Below, piece after piece: positions 52,256-62,333 of a stretch of 64,000 nucleotides of DNA (within the stretch, counting starts at the first letter, position 1; each line of letters begins with the position of its first letter). The translations under genes were made by a program, and so were the position numbers. Source of the DNA: Enterobacter asburiae. GTDB lineage: Bacteria > Pseudomonadota > Gammaproteobacteria > Enterobacterales > Enterobacteriaceae. The notes below the pieces were generated by a model, which made no database searches, was not told where the DNA came from, and worked only from the letters and a program-made list of their open reading frames with translations. The DNA is taken from the NCBI RefSeq assembly GCF_024599655.1, contig NZ_CP102247.1, positions 3,596,001 through 3,660,000 of the forward strand, given 5' to 3'.

Positions 52256-52716
52256 GTGCCCCACAGTCTAACCCCGTGATTACCGATGTCTTCGTCGAAG
52301 GCGCGCGCAAGGGCTGGAGCATTGCCACCAGCAGCACCCTGCCCAACGTGGTGATGGCGTTTATCATCATTAAAGCGCTGGAAATCACCGGTGCCCTGAA
52401 AGGGCTGGGCATGATCTTCGCCCCATTGATGGGCCTGTTCGGCCTGCCGGGTGAGGCCGCCGCCGTGCTGATCGGAGGCTGGATGTCGATGGGCGGCGGG
52501 ATCGGCGTCGCCATCGGCCTGTTTGATAAAGGCATTATCACCGGCGAACACCTGGCGATCCTGGCACCCGCCATCTACCTGATGGGCTCGCAGGTGCAGT
52601 ATCTGGGCCGCATTCTGGGCGTGATCGGCACCCGCGCCAAACGTATCCCGCTGATGATCGCCATCTCGGTCGTCAACGCGTTTTTAGCCATGCTGCTGAT
52701 GCGCATTATTCTCTGA
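52252..52716 (+). CDS. YjiG-like spore-maturation-B-type membrane protein
   Basis: This 154-residue membrane protein resembles E. coli YjiG, with the family segments TLPNVVMAFIIIKALEITG, GLPGEAAAVLIGGWMSMGG and PAIYLMGSQVQ. It is translationally coupled to the YjiH-like gene and is followed 13 bases later by the peptidase. Likely partner subunit in the membrane. Confidence 0.83.
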   Translation: MSAPQSNPVITDVFVEGARKGWSIATSSTLPNVVMAFIIIKALEITGALKGLGMIFAPLMGLFGLPGEAAAVLIGGWMSMGGGIGVAIGLFDKGIITGEHLAILAPAIYLMGSQVQYLGRILGVIGTRAKRIPLMIAISVVNAFLAMLLMRIIL

Positions 52717-52729
52717 ACAGGACGTGAAC

Positions 52730-53842
52730 ATGAATCTTGACCACTATATTGAAGAGCTGAAAACCCTGGTGAACGTGGACTGCGGCACCCAGACCATTGC
52801 GGGCGTTGCCGCCGTGGCAGGCGTTATGCAGCAGCTCTGGCAGCGCGAGGGCTGGCACACCGAGCAGGTGAATCTGGGCGATAAGGTGGGCCCGGGCGTG
52901 TTCGTCAGCAACAAGCCGCAGGCGGAACGCTTTGACGTGCTGCTGGTCGGGCACCTGGATACCGTGTTTGCGCCCGGTACCGTCGCCGAGCGCCCGATGA
53001 GCGAGGACGATACCCGCCTGTACGGCCCCGGCGTCTCGGATATGAAGAGCGGACTTCTGAATATTTTGTGGGCGATGCGCGGGCTCGACGCAGCGGACAA
53101 CGATCGTCTCGCGATTGCCGTGGCGATGAACCCGGATGAAGAGACCGGCTCGGTGCATTCCCACGAATGGATCGGCGAGCTGGCTAAGCGTTCCCGCTGC
53201 GTGCTGGTCTGCGAAGCCGCCCGCGCCGACGGTTCGCTGGTGAAAGCGCGTAAAGGGATGGCGGGCTATCACCTCACCTTCAGCGGCGTGGCGGCGCACG
53301 CGGGTAACGACCCGGAGAAAGGCCGCTCGGCAATTACCGCCCTGGCAAAAAGCGTTATCGCCATTAATGCGCTAACCGACTGGGATCGCGGCACCACGCT
53401 CAACGTCGGGGTGATTCACGGCGGCAGCGCGGCCAACGTGGTGGCGGATAACGCCGTAGCCGAACTCGACGTACGCTTCTGGGAAAACGACGAGTACGAC
53501 CGGGTGAACCAGGCGCTGGAGGCGTTATGTGAAAAAGGCTTTTTAAACGGCGTGACCACGACGCTTGCGCGGGTGAATCACAAACCGGCGATGGCAGCCA
53601 GCGTTGCGACCCAGGCCCTGATGCAGCAGGTTGAAGCAGCAGGAAAAGCGGAGGGTATCGACATCACCTGGCAGGCGGTCGGCGGCGGCAGCGACGCCAA
53701 CCACACCGCCGCGCTGGGCATCCCGACGCTCGACGGACTGGGGCCAATTGGCGCCGGGTTCCACAGCCCCGCGGAATGGCTGGATAAAGCGTCCATTGAG
53801 CCGAGAATTCGTTTGTTAAAGCGGATCGTCTCGACATTGTAA
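52730..53842 (+). CDS. M20-family metallopeptidase (glutamate carboxypeptidase-like)
   Basis: This 370-residue protein has the M20 metal-site motifs in order: GHLDTV, GPGVSDMKSG, DEETGS, the ligand region EAARADGS, and GGGSDANH near the C-terminus. This is the carboxypeptidase G2 type rather than the ArgE type. No signal peptide, so it is cytoplasmic. The ATG at 52730 lies 8 bases after AGGA; a GTG at 52724 is too close. With the two upstream membrane proteins it suggests uptake and cleavage of a peptide or N-acyl amino acid. Confidence 0.85.
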   Translation: MNLDHYIEELKTLVNVDCGTQTIAGVAAVAGVMQQLWQREGWHTEQVNLGDKVGPGVFVSNKPQAERFDVLLVGHLDTVFAPGTVAERPMSEDDTRLYGPGVSDMKSGLLNILWAMRGLDAADNDRLAIAVAMNPDEETGSVHSHEWIGELAKRSRCVLVCEAARADGSLVKARKGMAGYHLTFSGVAAHAGNDPEKGRSAITALAKSVIAINALTDWDRGTTLNVGVIHGGSAANVVADNAVAELDVRFWENDEYDRVNQALEALCEKGFLNGVTTTLARVNHKPAMAASVATQALMQQVEAAGKAEGIDITWQAVGGGSDANHTAALGIPTLDGLGPIGAGFHSPAEWLDKASIEPRIRLLKRIVSTL

Positions 53843-53843
53843 A

Positions 53844-53915
53844 CGCCGGGTGGCGGCTTCGCCTTACCCGGCCTACACCTTACGCGTAGGCCCGGTAAGC
53901 GAAGCGCCACCGAGC
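53844..53915. repeat. REP/BIME pair between the M20 peptidase and entH
   Basis: GCCGGGTGGCGGCTTCGCCTTACCCGGCCTAC and GTAGGCCCGGTAAGCGAAGCGCCACCG are head to head between two convergent gene ends. Confidence 0.88.
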
Positions 53916-53928
53916 AATTCTGCACCGT

Positions 53929-54342
53929 TCAACCCAACACCATCGTACTCAACCGGCAGGTGCAGCACCGCCGCCCCTGCTCGTCGAATACCACAATCTC
54001 CCAGCTCTGGGTGGAGCGGCCCAGATGCAGCGGCTGGCACACCCCGCGCACCTTACCGTGGGAGACCGCGCGATGATGTGTAGCGTTCAGCTCCGTCCCC
54101 ACCACGCTCTGCCCGTCGCGGGTCATCAGAAAACCGGCCATTGAGCCCAGCGTCTCCGCCAGCGCCGCCGAGGCCCCGCCGTGCAGCAGGCCAAACGGCT
54201 GGTGGGTGCGCGCATCCACCGGCATCTCCGCTTCCAGCGTGTCGTCGCCGATACGGGTATAGACGATGCCGAGATGCGCCACTAGGGTGTTCAGGCTGGT
54301 CGCGTTCAGCTCCTCGAGCGGTAAATGACGTTTCCAGATCAT
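53929..54342 (-). CDS. entH: Enterobactin proofreading thioesterase EntH
   Basis: EntH hydrolyses misloaded aryl groups from EntB during enterobactin synthesis. The 137-residue hotdog-fold thioesterase shows LLHGGASAALAETLGSMAG, the catalytic region of the family. The start at 54342 lies one base after the entA stop. Last gene of entCEBAH. Confidence 0.95.
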   Translation of the reverse strand: MIWKRHLPLEELNATSLNTLVAHLGIVYTRIGDDTLEAEMPVDARTHQPFGLLHGGASAALAETLGSMAGFLMTRDGQSVVGTELNATHHRAVSHGKVRGVCQPLHLGRSTQSWEIVVFDEQGRRCCTCRLSTMVLG

Positions 54343-54343
54343 T

Positions 54344-55096
54344 TTACGCTCCCAGCGTGGAGCCGCCGTCCACCACGATATCCTGCAGGGTGATATGGCT
54401 GGCGGCATCGGACGCCAGGAACAGCACCGTGCTGGCAATCTCCTGCGGACGGGCGATTTTGCCCAACGGAATGCCGAGCTTAAACTGCTCGCCAAAGCCG
54501 CGAATACGCTGCTGCTCCGCGTCGTCGCGGGTCCACAGGGTGCGCTGCATATCGGTGTCCGTTGAGCCCGGCGACACCAGGTTACAGCGCACGCCGCTGC
54601 CCGCCAGCTCCAGCCCGACGGTCAGGGCCAGGCTTTTCAGCGCCGCCTTCGAGGCGCCGTAGGCGCTCATGCCGATGCGCGGCGTGTGCGCCGCGTCGGA
54701 CGCCACGGTGACTATCGCCCCGCCCTGCTGACGGCGGAACTGGCCCATCGTCTGCTGGAACAGGTTGAACGCGCCGCCGACGTTGACCGCGAAGGTCTGC
54801 TGCCAGTCCTCCTGCGAGAGCTGGTCCGTCGCCCCCATGCGCAGAATACCCGCCGCGTTGACCAGCACGTCCAGCCGCTCAAGGGTATTAAGCAAACGCC
54901 CACACGCATCGCTGACCTGAGCAAAATCCGCCACGTCCAGCGTTTCGGTGGCGAACGGATAATCACCCAGCGGAAACGCCAGATCGAAGCCGGTCACCTG
55001 CGCGCCCGCCTCCACAAACGCCAGCGCCGTCGCGTAGCCTATCCCCTTCCCCGCGCCCGTCACCCAGACGGTTTTGCCGGTAAAATCAAAACCCAT
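54344..55096 (-). CDS. entA: 2,3-dihydro-2,3-dihydroxybenzoate dehydrogenase EntA
   Basis: EntA oxidises the EntB product to 2,3-dihydroxybenzoate with NAD. The 250-residue SDR has TGAGKGIG near residues 11-18, NAAGIL and the catalytic YGASK. The start at 55096 overlaps the entB stop by one base (TGATG). Slightly longer than E. coli EntA because of a small N-terminal difference. Confidence 0.96.
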   Translation of the reverse strand: MGFDFTGKTVWVTGAGKGIGYATALAFVEAGAQVTGFDLAFPLGDYPFATETLDVADFAQVSDACGRLLNTLERLDVLVNAAGILRMGATDQLSQEDWQQTFAVNVGGAFNLFQQTMGQFRRQQGGAIVTVASDAAHTPRIGMSAYGASKAALKSLALTVGLELAGSGVRCNLVSPGSTDTDMQRTLWTRDDAEQQRIRGFGEQFKLGIPLGKIARPQEIASTVLFLASDAASHITLQDIVVDGGSTLGA

Positions 55097-55950
55097 CACT
55101 TCACCTCGCGGGAGAGCAGCGCCCACCAGGCGTCGATTGTTGGATTTTTTGCCAGCATCACGAAATCAATGTCGCCGTGCACTTTGCGCCAGCGGGCGGC
55201 CAGCGCCATCATGCGCACCGAGTCCAGGCCGTAGTCGATCAGGTTTTCGTCATCCATCGGCTCGTCGGACTCATCCAGCAGCGGCAGGATCAGCTCGCGC
55301 AGCGCGGCTTTGGTCGCCGGAACGGACGGCAGCAGCTCGTCGGTCATCACCACGCGGCCCGAGCGTCCGGCCACGTAGTTGAGCGACATCAGGTGCTCGT
55401 CGCGGGTGAAATCCGCCAGCGCGTCGGCGATAAAGAACGGCTTGATGTCGCGCATGAAGGCATCGGTGGCGGTGGTCATGCAGCCGATGTGGGCGTAGAC
55501 GCCGGTAATCAGCAGCTGGTTGCGGCCCGTCTCTTTCAGCATCTGCTCCAGCGGCGAGCGGTGAAACGCGCTGTAGCGCCACTTCACCAGCACCGTATCC
55601 GCTTCGTCCGGCGTCAGTTCAGCGACGATACGCTGCTGCTCCGGCGAGCGGGTCAGGCCCGGCCCCCACATGTCGTTCAGCAGGGCGCGGTCTTCATCGC
55701 TCTGCTCTTTCGGCTGGGCGGTGTAGTAGACCGGAATATGGTGCGCTTTGCAGTAAGCGCGCAATTTAGCGATGTTCGCCACCACCTGCTGCATCATCGC
55801 GCTGTTTTCGCCCCAGAAGTTCAGGAAATATTCCTGCATATCGTGGATTAGCAGCGCGGCGCGTTCCGGCTCAAACGCCCAGTTTACTTTATTCGTCGGC
55901 AGCTCTGCGGCGGTCGGCAGCGCGTAAGCGGTTAATTTTGGAATGGCCAT
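55096..55950 (-). CDS. entB: Isochorismatase / aryl carrier protein EntB
   Basis: EntB's N-terminal domain hydrolyses isochorismate and its C-terminal carrier domain holds dihydroxybenzoate for enterobactin assembly. The 284 residues show LIHDMQEYF at the start of the isochorismatase domain, ITGVYAHIGCMTTA, and the phosphopantetheine serine in DYGLDSVRM near residue 245. The start at 55950 matches E. coli. Confidence 0.97.
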   Translation of the reverse strand: MAIPKLTAYALPTAAELPTNKVNWAFEPERAALLIHDMQEYFLNFWGENSAMMQQVVANIAKLRAYCKAHHIPVYYTAQPKEQSDEDRALLNDMWGPGLTRSPEQQRIVAELTPDEADTVLVKWRYSAFHRSPLEQMLKETGRNQLLITGVYAHIGCMTTATDAFMRDIKPFFIADALADFTRDEHLMSLNYVAGRSGRVVMTDELLPSVPATKAALRELILPLLDESDEPMDDENLIDYGLDSVRMMALAARWRKVHGDIDFVMLAKNPTIDAWWALLSREVK

Positions 55951-55960
55951 GTTCTGTTCC

Positions 55961-57571
55961 TCAGCCCCGGGCGCGTTCAGCAAGCCACAGGCGCAACTGT
56001 TTCTTATCGACTTTTCCGACCGGCGTCAGCGGGAGCGCATCCACGCTCTCCACGCGGTCCGGCAGCTTGAATTCGGCAACGCCCTGCTCGCGCAGGAAGC
56101 GACGCACCTCGACCGCGCGCAGGGGCTGTTTCACCACCAGATACGCGCAGCTTTTTTCGCCCAGCAGGCTGTCCTCCATGCTCACCAGCGCGGCGTGGAT
56201 CACCGACTCGTGGCGCAGCAGCAGGTTTTCGATCTCTTCGGCGGCGATCTTCTCCCCGCCGCGGTTGATCTGATCCTTCTCGCGCCCCTGCACGGTGATG
56301 TAGCCCTGCTCGTCAATGGCAATCAGATCGCCGGAGCAGTAAAAGCCGTCGGCGTCAAAGGCGCTGGCGTTGTGTTCTGGGCTGTTGAAATAGCCGCGGA
56401 AGGTATACGGTCCGCGCGTCATCAGACGCCCGACCTCACCGCGCGGCAGCGGGTTGCCGTGCTCGTCCGCCACCCACACTTCGTCGTCCGGGCACATCGG
56501 GCGGCCCTGGGTGTTGATGATGCGCTCTGGCGCGTCGTCGAGCGCCGTGTAGTTCACCAGCCCTTCCGCCATGCCGAACACCTGCTGAAGCTGGCAGCCG
56601 ATTTCCGCCGGAATGCGCGCCGCGAGCGTGGCGGAGAGGCGTGCGCCCCCCACCTGCAGCAGCCTGAGGGAAGTGAGCTGCGCGTTCCCCGCGCCGTCGG
56701 CAATCGCCTGCAGCCACAGGCTCACCGCCGGGGGGACCAGCGAGGTGACGTTGATCTGATGCCGTTCAATCAGCGGGAAGCAGAGCGTGGCGCTCGGATC
56801 GTTCGCCAGCACCACGCAGCCGCCCGCGGTGAAGACGCCTAACGATCCCGGCGAGCTCATGGCGTAGTTATGCGCCGCGGGCAACGCGTTCAGGTAACGC
56901 GTTTCGGCGGTGATGCCGCAGATCTCGTTGCTGCGGCGAATGCTGTAGTCGTAATCGTTGTGCGTGCGCGGGATCAGCTTCGGCGTGCCGGTGCTGCCGC
57001 CGGAGAGCTGGAAGAAGGCCACCTCGTCGGCGGGCGTCGGGTTCGGGATAAAGTTGTCCGCCGGACGCGCAATCGCCGCTTCCAGGGCGTGGTCACCCTT
57101 ATCGCCGCGCAGGAGTACGACGCGTGCCGAGCGGTGTTCATCCACAAATGCGTTGAGGAAGTCATCGCCCGCGAACAGGGCGTGGTCGCGATCGGCAATC
57201 AGCACGGCGGGTTTGATCTGCTCCGCGTAGGCGTTCAGCTCGCTGCGCTGATGGCTAAAGAGCGCGTTCACCGGCGCGACGCCGATCTGCAGCAGCGCGA
57301 AGAAGGTGATGTAGAACTCGGCCACGTTGCCGAGCTGCACCAGCGCGGTCTCGCCGCGGTGCAGCCCCTGCGCCTGAAGGGCGGACGCGAGGTTGTTCAC
57401 CGCCTGATTAAACGCGCGGTAGGTAATGTGCCGCTCGCCGTCGATTATCGCCACGGCATCGCTGTCCGCGCGATCCGTCAGGATGTGGGTCAACGGCCGA
57501 TCCTGCCAGTAGCCTTTTTCGCGGTAGCGGCGGGCGAATTCCTCAGGCCAGCGGGTAAAGGGAATGGTCAT
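55961..57571 (-). CDS. entE: 2,3-dihydroxybenzoate-AMP ligase EntE
   Basis: EntE activates 2,3-dihydroxybenzoate as the adenylate and loads EntB. The 536 residues equal E. coli EntE. The AMP-binding P-loop is SGGSTGTPKLIPRTH near residue 190, the adenylate motif YCSGD lies near 420, and the C-terminal lysine is in LTPVGKVDKKQL. It lies between entC and entB with 9-10 base gaps. Confidence 0.97.
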   Translation of the reverse strand: MTIPFTRWPEEFARRYREKGYWQDRPLTHILTDRADSDAVAIIDGERHITYRAFNQAVNNLASALQAQGLHRGETALVQLGNVAEFYITFFALLQIGVAPVNALFSHQRSELNAYAEQIKPAVLIADRDHALFAGDDFLNAFVDEHRSARVVLLRGDKGDHALEAAIARPADNFIPNPTPADEVAFFQLSGGSTGTPKLIPRTHNDYDYSIRRSNEICGITAETRYLNALPAAHNYAMSSPGSLGVFTAGGCVVLANDPSATLCFPLIERHQINVTSLVPPAVSLWLQAIADGAGNAQLTSLRLLQVGGARLSATLAARIPAEIGCQLQQVFGMAEGLVNYTALDDAPERIINTQGRPMCPDDEVWVADEHGNPLPRGEVGRLMTRGPYTFRGYFNSPEHNASAFDADGFYCSGDLIAIDEQGYITVQGREKDQINRGGEKIAAEEIENLLLRHESVIHAALVSMEDSLLGEKSCAYLVVKQPLRAVEVRRFLREQGVAEFKLPDRVESVDALPLTPVGKVDKKQLRLWLAERARG

Positions 57572-57580
57572 GAGTGTTCC

Positions 57581-58756
<1,176 letters not shown>

Positions 58757-58785
58757 ATCATCCTCCTTAAAATGATAAAAGAAGC

Positions 58786-58804
58786 AATAATGATTATCAT
58801 TTAT
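58786..58804 (-). promoter_or_regulatory. Fur-box-like site, entC side of the entC/fepB promoter
   Basis: The 19-mer around ATAATGATTATCATT matches the Fur consensus GATAATGATAATCATTATC at 14 of 19 positions. It lies 30 bases upstream of the entC start. Confidence 0.7.
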
Positions 58805-58900
58805 ATTTTCGTCGGCTAACCTAATCCCACATCGCTTCGCTGTCAACCGTCGGGCAAATAACTTGTGCGACAAAAGCTTGCATCCCTTCGCGGTAGCCAT

Positions 58901-58919
58901 GAAAATGAGAAGCATTATC
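58901..58919 (+). promoter_or_regulatory. Fur-box-like site, fepB side of the entC/fepB promoter
   Basis: GAAAATGAGAAGCATTATC matches the Fur consensus at 16 of 19 positions, 25 bases before the fepB start. Confidence 0.75.
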
Positions 58920-58944
58920 TTCAACAAAAACAGGATGTCGCGCT

Positions 58945-59904
58945 GTGAAATTCCCTGCCCTATTCCGTAATACCCTGCTTGTACCTGGACTTTTTGTTTT
59001 AGGACTTGCCTCAGCCGCTGCCGCCGACTGGCCGCGTCAGGTGACCGACAGCCGCGGCGTTCACACGCTTGAGAACAAACCGACGCGCATTGTCTCCACC
59101 AGCGTGACCTTAACCGGCTCCCTGTTGGCGATTGACGCACCGGTCGTCGCCAGCGGCGCGACCACGCCGAACAACCGCGTGGCGGATGGTCAGGGTTTCC
59201 TGCGCCAGTGGGGTGATATTGCGAAACAGCGCAAGGTTGCGCGGCTGTACATCGGCGAGCCGAGCGCCGAAGCGGTTGCCGCCCAGATGCCGGATCTGAT
59301 TTTGATCAGCGCCACCGGTGGGGATTCCGCGCTGGCGCTGTACGATCAGCTCTCCGCCATCGCCCCAACGCTTATCATCAACTACGACGACAAGAGCTGG
59401 CAGGCGCTGCTGACCCAGTTGGGCTGCATCACCGGACAGGAAAAACAGGCCGCAGAGCGCATTGCCGCGTTTGATAAACAGCTCGCGCAGGTGAAACAGC
59501 AGATGAAGCTGCCGCCGCAGCCGGTGAACGCCATCGTCTACACCGCCGCCGCGCACAGCGCTAACCTGTGGACCGCGGAATCCGCGCAGGGCAAGCTGCT
59601 GCACCAGCTGGGCTTTACGCTGGCGGAGCTGCCCGCCGGGCTGCAGACCTCTAAAAGCCAAGGCAAACGCCACGACATTATTCAGCTGGGAGGGGAAAAC
59701 CTGGCGACGGGGCTGAACGGCGAAGGGCTGTTTGTGTTTGCCGGCGACCAGAAAGACGTGGATGCGATTTACGCCAACCCGCTGCTGGCGCATCTGCCGT
59801 CGGTGAAAAACAAACGGGTTTGGGCATTGGGAACCGAGACGTTCCGCCTGGATTATTACAGCGCGATGTTGGTGTTGCAGCGTTTAAATTCAATTTTTAA
59901 ATAA
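58945..59904 (+). CDS. fepB: Ferric-enterobactin periplasmic binding protein FepB
   Basis: FepB carries ferric enterobactin across the periplasm to FepDGC. The 319 residues start with a signal peptide ending SAAAA before DWPRQVTDSRG, then the class III binding fold (RIVSTSVTLTGSLLAID; VNAIVYTAAAHSANLW). GTG start after AGGA. Divergent from entC. Confidence 0.95.
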   Translation: MKFPALFRNTLLVPGLFVLGLASAAAADWPRQVTDSRGVHTLENKPTRIVSTSVTLTGSLLAIDAPVVASGATTPNNRVADGQGFLRQWGDIAKQRKVARLYIGEPSAEAVAAQMPDLILISATGGDSALALYDQLSAIAPTLIINYDDKSWQALLTQLGCITGQEKQAAERIAAFDKQLAQVKQQMKLPPQPVNAIVYTAAAHSANLWTAESAQGKLLHQLGFTLAELPAGLQTSKSQGKRHDIIQLGGENLATGLNGEGLFVFAGDQKDVDAIYANPLLAHLPSVKNKRVWALGTETFRLDYYSAMLVLQRLNSIFK

Positions 59905-59917
59905 GTGGCACGTTCCC

Positions 59918-59987
59918 CGTAGGCCCGGTAAGCGCAGCGCCACCGGGCGTTTTGTCGGGTGGCGGCTACGCCTTACCCGACCTACAA
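59918..59987. repeat. REP/BIME pair between fepB and entS
   Basis: GTAGGCCCGGTAAGCGCAGCGCCACCGGGCG and GTCGGGTGGCGGCTACGCCTTACCCGACCTAC lie tail to tail, in the opposite arrangement to the other pairs. The element overlaps the last bases of entS. Confidence 0.85.
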
Positions 59988-61220
59988 AGTCAAGATGCTC
60001 TCCTGCCTGAATCGGCGCAATTCTGCCAACGACATTAATAAAACCACGCCAATAATTGCCAGTACAAACCCGCTGCTGCTCGCCGAGGCCACCGGAGTCA
60101 TCATCGCTCCCAGGCCGCCGAGGATCGCCGCGCCAATCGCATCCCCCGTGACGTTCTGCGCCGTCCACAGGCCGTTAATGCGCCCGAGCATCCCTTCCGG
60201 CGTCTGGGTCTGGATCAGGGTGTACTGTAGCAGCGAGCTGATAGCGCTCAGCCAGCCGAAGATCACCAGGCACAACACGCCCAGCGCCCACACCGGCATC
60301 AGGCTGAAGAAGCCGATGGCGATAAACGACGCCAGCGTGGCAAGCAGCATAATCAGCCCCGGACGCGCGCTCTGCGCCAGGTTGCCGCTGGTCAGCGCCC
60401 CGCACGCCGCGCCGAGCGGAATGGCGGCGTAGAGAATACCAATCTCCGAGGCGCTCATCTGCCACTCTCCCGCTAATGCCGGGTAGAGCACGCGCACGGC
60501 GCTCGCCATGGTCAGCAGGCCGCCGAGCAGCGCAATGCCGCCAATCAGCGGGTTGCTGAACAGAAAACGAATCGCGGCCATCAGCGATTTCAGCGGATGC
60601 TCGCGCGGCTGCGGCGGAGGTGGCAGCAGCGGCAGGCGCAGCAGCGTCAGCGTGGTGATGAAGGTCCCCGCCGCCGCCAGGCCGTAGTTCCACGCCACGT
60701 TGCCGGTCGCCAGCAGCAGGCCGCCCACCATCGGTGAAATCACCGAGCCGAGGCGCACGGTGAGCATGGTGATCGCCCCCGCCTGCATCAGGTTCTCACG
60801 CCCGACCAGCGCGGGCGTCGCCGCCAGCAGCGCCGTCACGCCCAGCGAGGCAAAAAAGCCGTCCCACAGCCCCAGGGCATAAATCGCGATCAGCGACGGC
60901 TCCGGCAGCATGGCGTTCAGACACAGCCCGATAAAGCCCACGCCGCAGGTGCCGCGCGCCAGCAGGATCAGCTTTTTACGCTCGTAGCGGTCCGCCAGCA
61001 CGCCGCCGACCATCAGGCCGATGAACATCGCCCCGCCGGTTAAGGTGACGGATAACCCCACCAGCCAGCTGGAGTGCGTCATGGTCTGGATCTGTACCGG
61101 CACGGCCACGCCGAGCAGCCCGAGGGACAAAATGGAGATAAAGCGAGCGATAAAAACGGCGCGATACGCCGGGTGCGTTTTCAGCAGGCTGAGGTTGAGC
61201 AGCCAGGATTTTTGATTCAT
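59982..61220 (-). CDS. entS: Enterobactin exporter EntS
   Basis: EntS exports enterobactin across the inner membrane. The 412-residue major facilitator has about twelve helices and the MFS loop motif GGVLADRYERKK near residues 72-83. The C-terminal tail is slightly shorter than in E. coli. It is divergent from fepD across overlapping Fur boxes. Confidence 0.95.
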   Translation of the reverse strand: MNQKSWLLNLSLLKTHPAYRAVFIARFISILSLGLLGVAVPVQIQTMTHSSWLVGLSVTLTGGAMFIGLMVGGVLADRYERKKLILLARGTCGVGFIGLCLNAMLPEPSLIAIYALGLWDGFFASLGVTALLAATPALVGRENLMQAGAITMLTVRLGSVISPMVGGLLLATGNVAWNYGLAAAGTFITTLTLLRLPLLPPPPQPREHPLKSLMAAIRFLFSNPLIGGIALLGGLLTMASAVRVLYPALAGEWQMSASEIGILYAAIPLGAACGALTSGNLAQSARPGLIMLLATLASFIAIGFFSLMPVWALGVLCLVIFGWLSAISSLLQYTLIQTQTPEGMLGRINGLWTAQNVTGDAIGAAILGGLGAMMTPVASASSSGFVLAIIGVVLLMSLAELRRFRQESILTL

Positions 61221-61286
61221 GACAAAGCCTTGAGTCTATTTCTACCCTTTCCATGGGCGCACATGCTAACATAGCCAAATAAGATA

Positions 61287-61311
61287 GATAACGATAATCA
61301 CTATCATTATC
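61287..61311. promoter_or_regulatory. Overlapping Fur boxes in the entS/fepD promoter
   Basis: GATAACGATAATCACTATC (61287-61305) matches the Fur consensus at 17 of 19 positions. A second register, six bases on (61293-61311), matches at 16 of 19. It sits between the divergent starts at 61220 and 61329. Confidence 0.85.
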
Positions 61312-61328
61312 AAATCATGGATGTTGCT

Positions 61329-62333
61329 ATGTCGTTTTCCTCTTCTGCGGTGCGCGCCGTTGCCGTGCCCGTTTTACTGCTGCTCCTGAGCCTTGCGGTT
61401 GCACTCAGCCTGCTGGTCGGCGCGAAGCCGCTGCCCGCGTCCGTTATCGTTGATGCGCTCTCCGGTACCTGCCAGAGCGCTGACTGCATCATCGTGCTCG
61501 ACGCCCGACTGCCCCGCACGCTTGCCGGACTGCTGGCGGGTGGCGCGCTCGGCCTTGCCGGTGCCCTGATGCAAACCCTTACCCGTAACCCGCTGGCGGA
61601 CCCCGGCATTCTCGGCGTCAACTCCGGCGCCAGCTTTGCCATCGTGCTCGGCGCGGCGCTGTTCGGGTTGACCTCACCCTCCGAACAGCTGGCGATGGCC
61701 TTCTGCGGCGCGCTGGCCGCCTCGCTGGTGGTCGCGTTTACCGGCAGCCAGGGCGGCGGGCAGCTAAGTCCGGTCCGCCTGACGCTGGCGGGCGTGGCGC
61801 TCGCGGCGGTGCTGGAAGGCCTATCCAACGGCATCGCCCTGCTCAACCCGGACGTTTACGACCAGCTGCGCTTCTGGCAGGCCGGTTCGCTGGATATCCG
61901 CACCCTTGAAACCCTAAAAGTGGTGGCGATCCCGGTCATTATCGCTGCCGCCGTGGCGCTGTTTTTAAGCCGGTCGCTCAACAGCCTGAGCCTCGGCAGC
62001 GACACCGCGACCGCCCTCGGCAACCGCGTGGCGCGCACGCAGCTGATTGGTCTGCTCGCCATCACGGTTCTGTGCGGCAGCGCGACCGCGGTGGTCGGCC
62101 CGATCGCCTTTATTGGCCTGATGATGCCGCACATGGCGCGCTGGCTGGTGGGGGCGGATCACCGCTGGTCGCTGCCGGTGACGCTGCTGGCCACCCCTGC
62201 TCTGCTGCTGTTTGCGGACGTGCTGGGCCGCCTGCTGGTGCCCGGCGAGCTGCGCGTCTCGGTGGTCAGCGCCTTTATCGGCGCGCCGGTGCTGATCTTC
62301 CTGGTTCGTCGTAAACGCGGAGGTGGCGCATGA
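61329..62333 (+). CDS. fepD: Ferric-enterobactin ABC transporter permease FepD
   Basis: This 334-residue FecCD-family permease has about ten helices and family segments RLPRTLAGLLAGGALGLAG and GPIAFIGLMMPHMARWLVG. The start at 61329 gives the E. coli length; an ATG at 61317 has no ribosome site. It overlaps fepG by four bases. Confidence 0.95.
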   Translation: MSFSSSAVRAVAVPVLLLLLSLAVALSLLVGAKPLPASVIVDALSGTCQSADCIIVLDARLPRTLAGLLAGGALGLAGALMQTLTRNPLADPGILGVNSGASFAIVLGAALFGLTSPSEQLAMAFCGALAASLVVAFTGSQGGGQLSPVRLTLAGVALAAVLEGLSNGIALLNPDVYDQLRFWQAGSLDIRTLETLKVVAIPVIIAAAVALFLSRSLNSLSLGSDTATALGNRVARTQLIGLLAITVLCGSATAVVGPIAFIGLMMPHMARWLVGADHRWSLPVTLLATPALLLFADVLGRLLVPGELRVSVVSAFIGAPVLIFLVRRKRGGGA

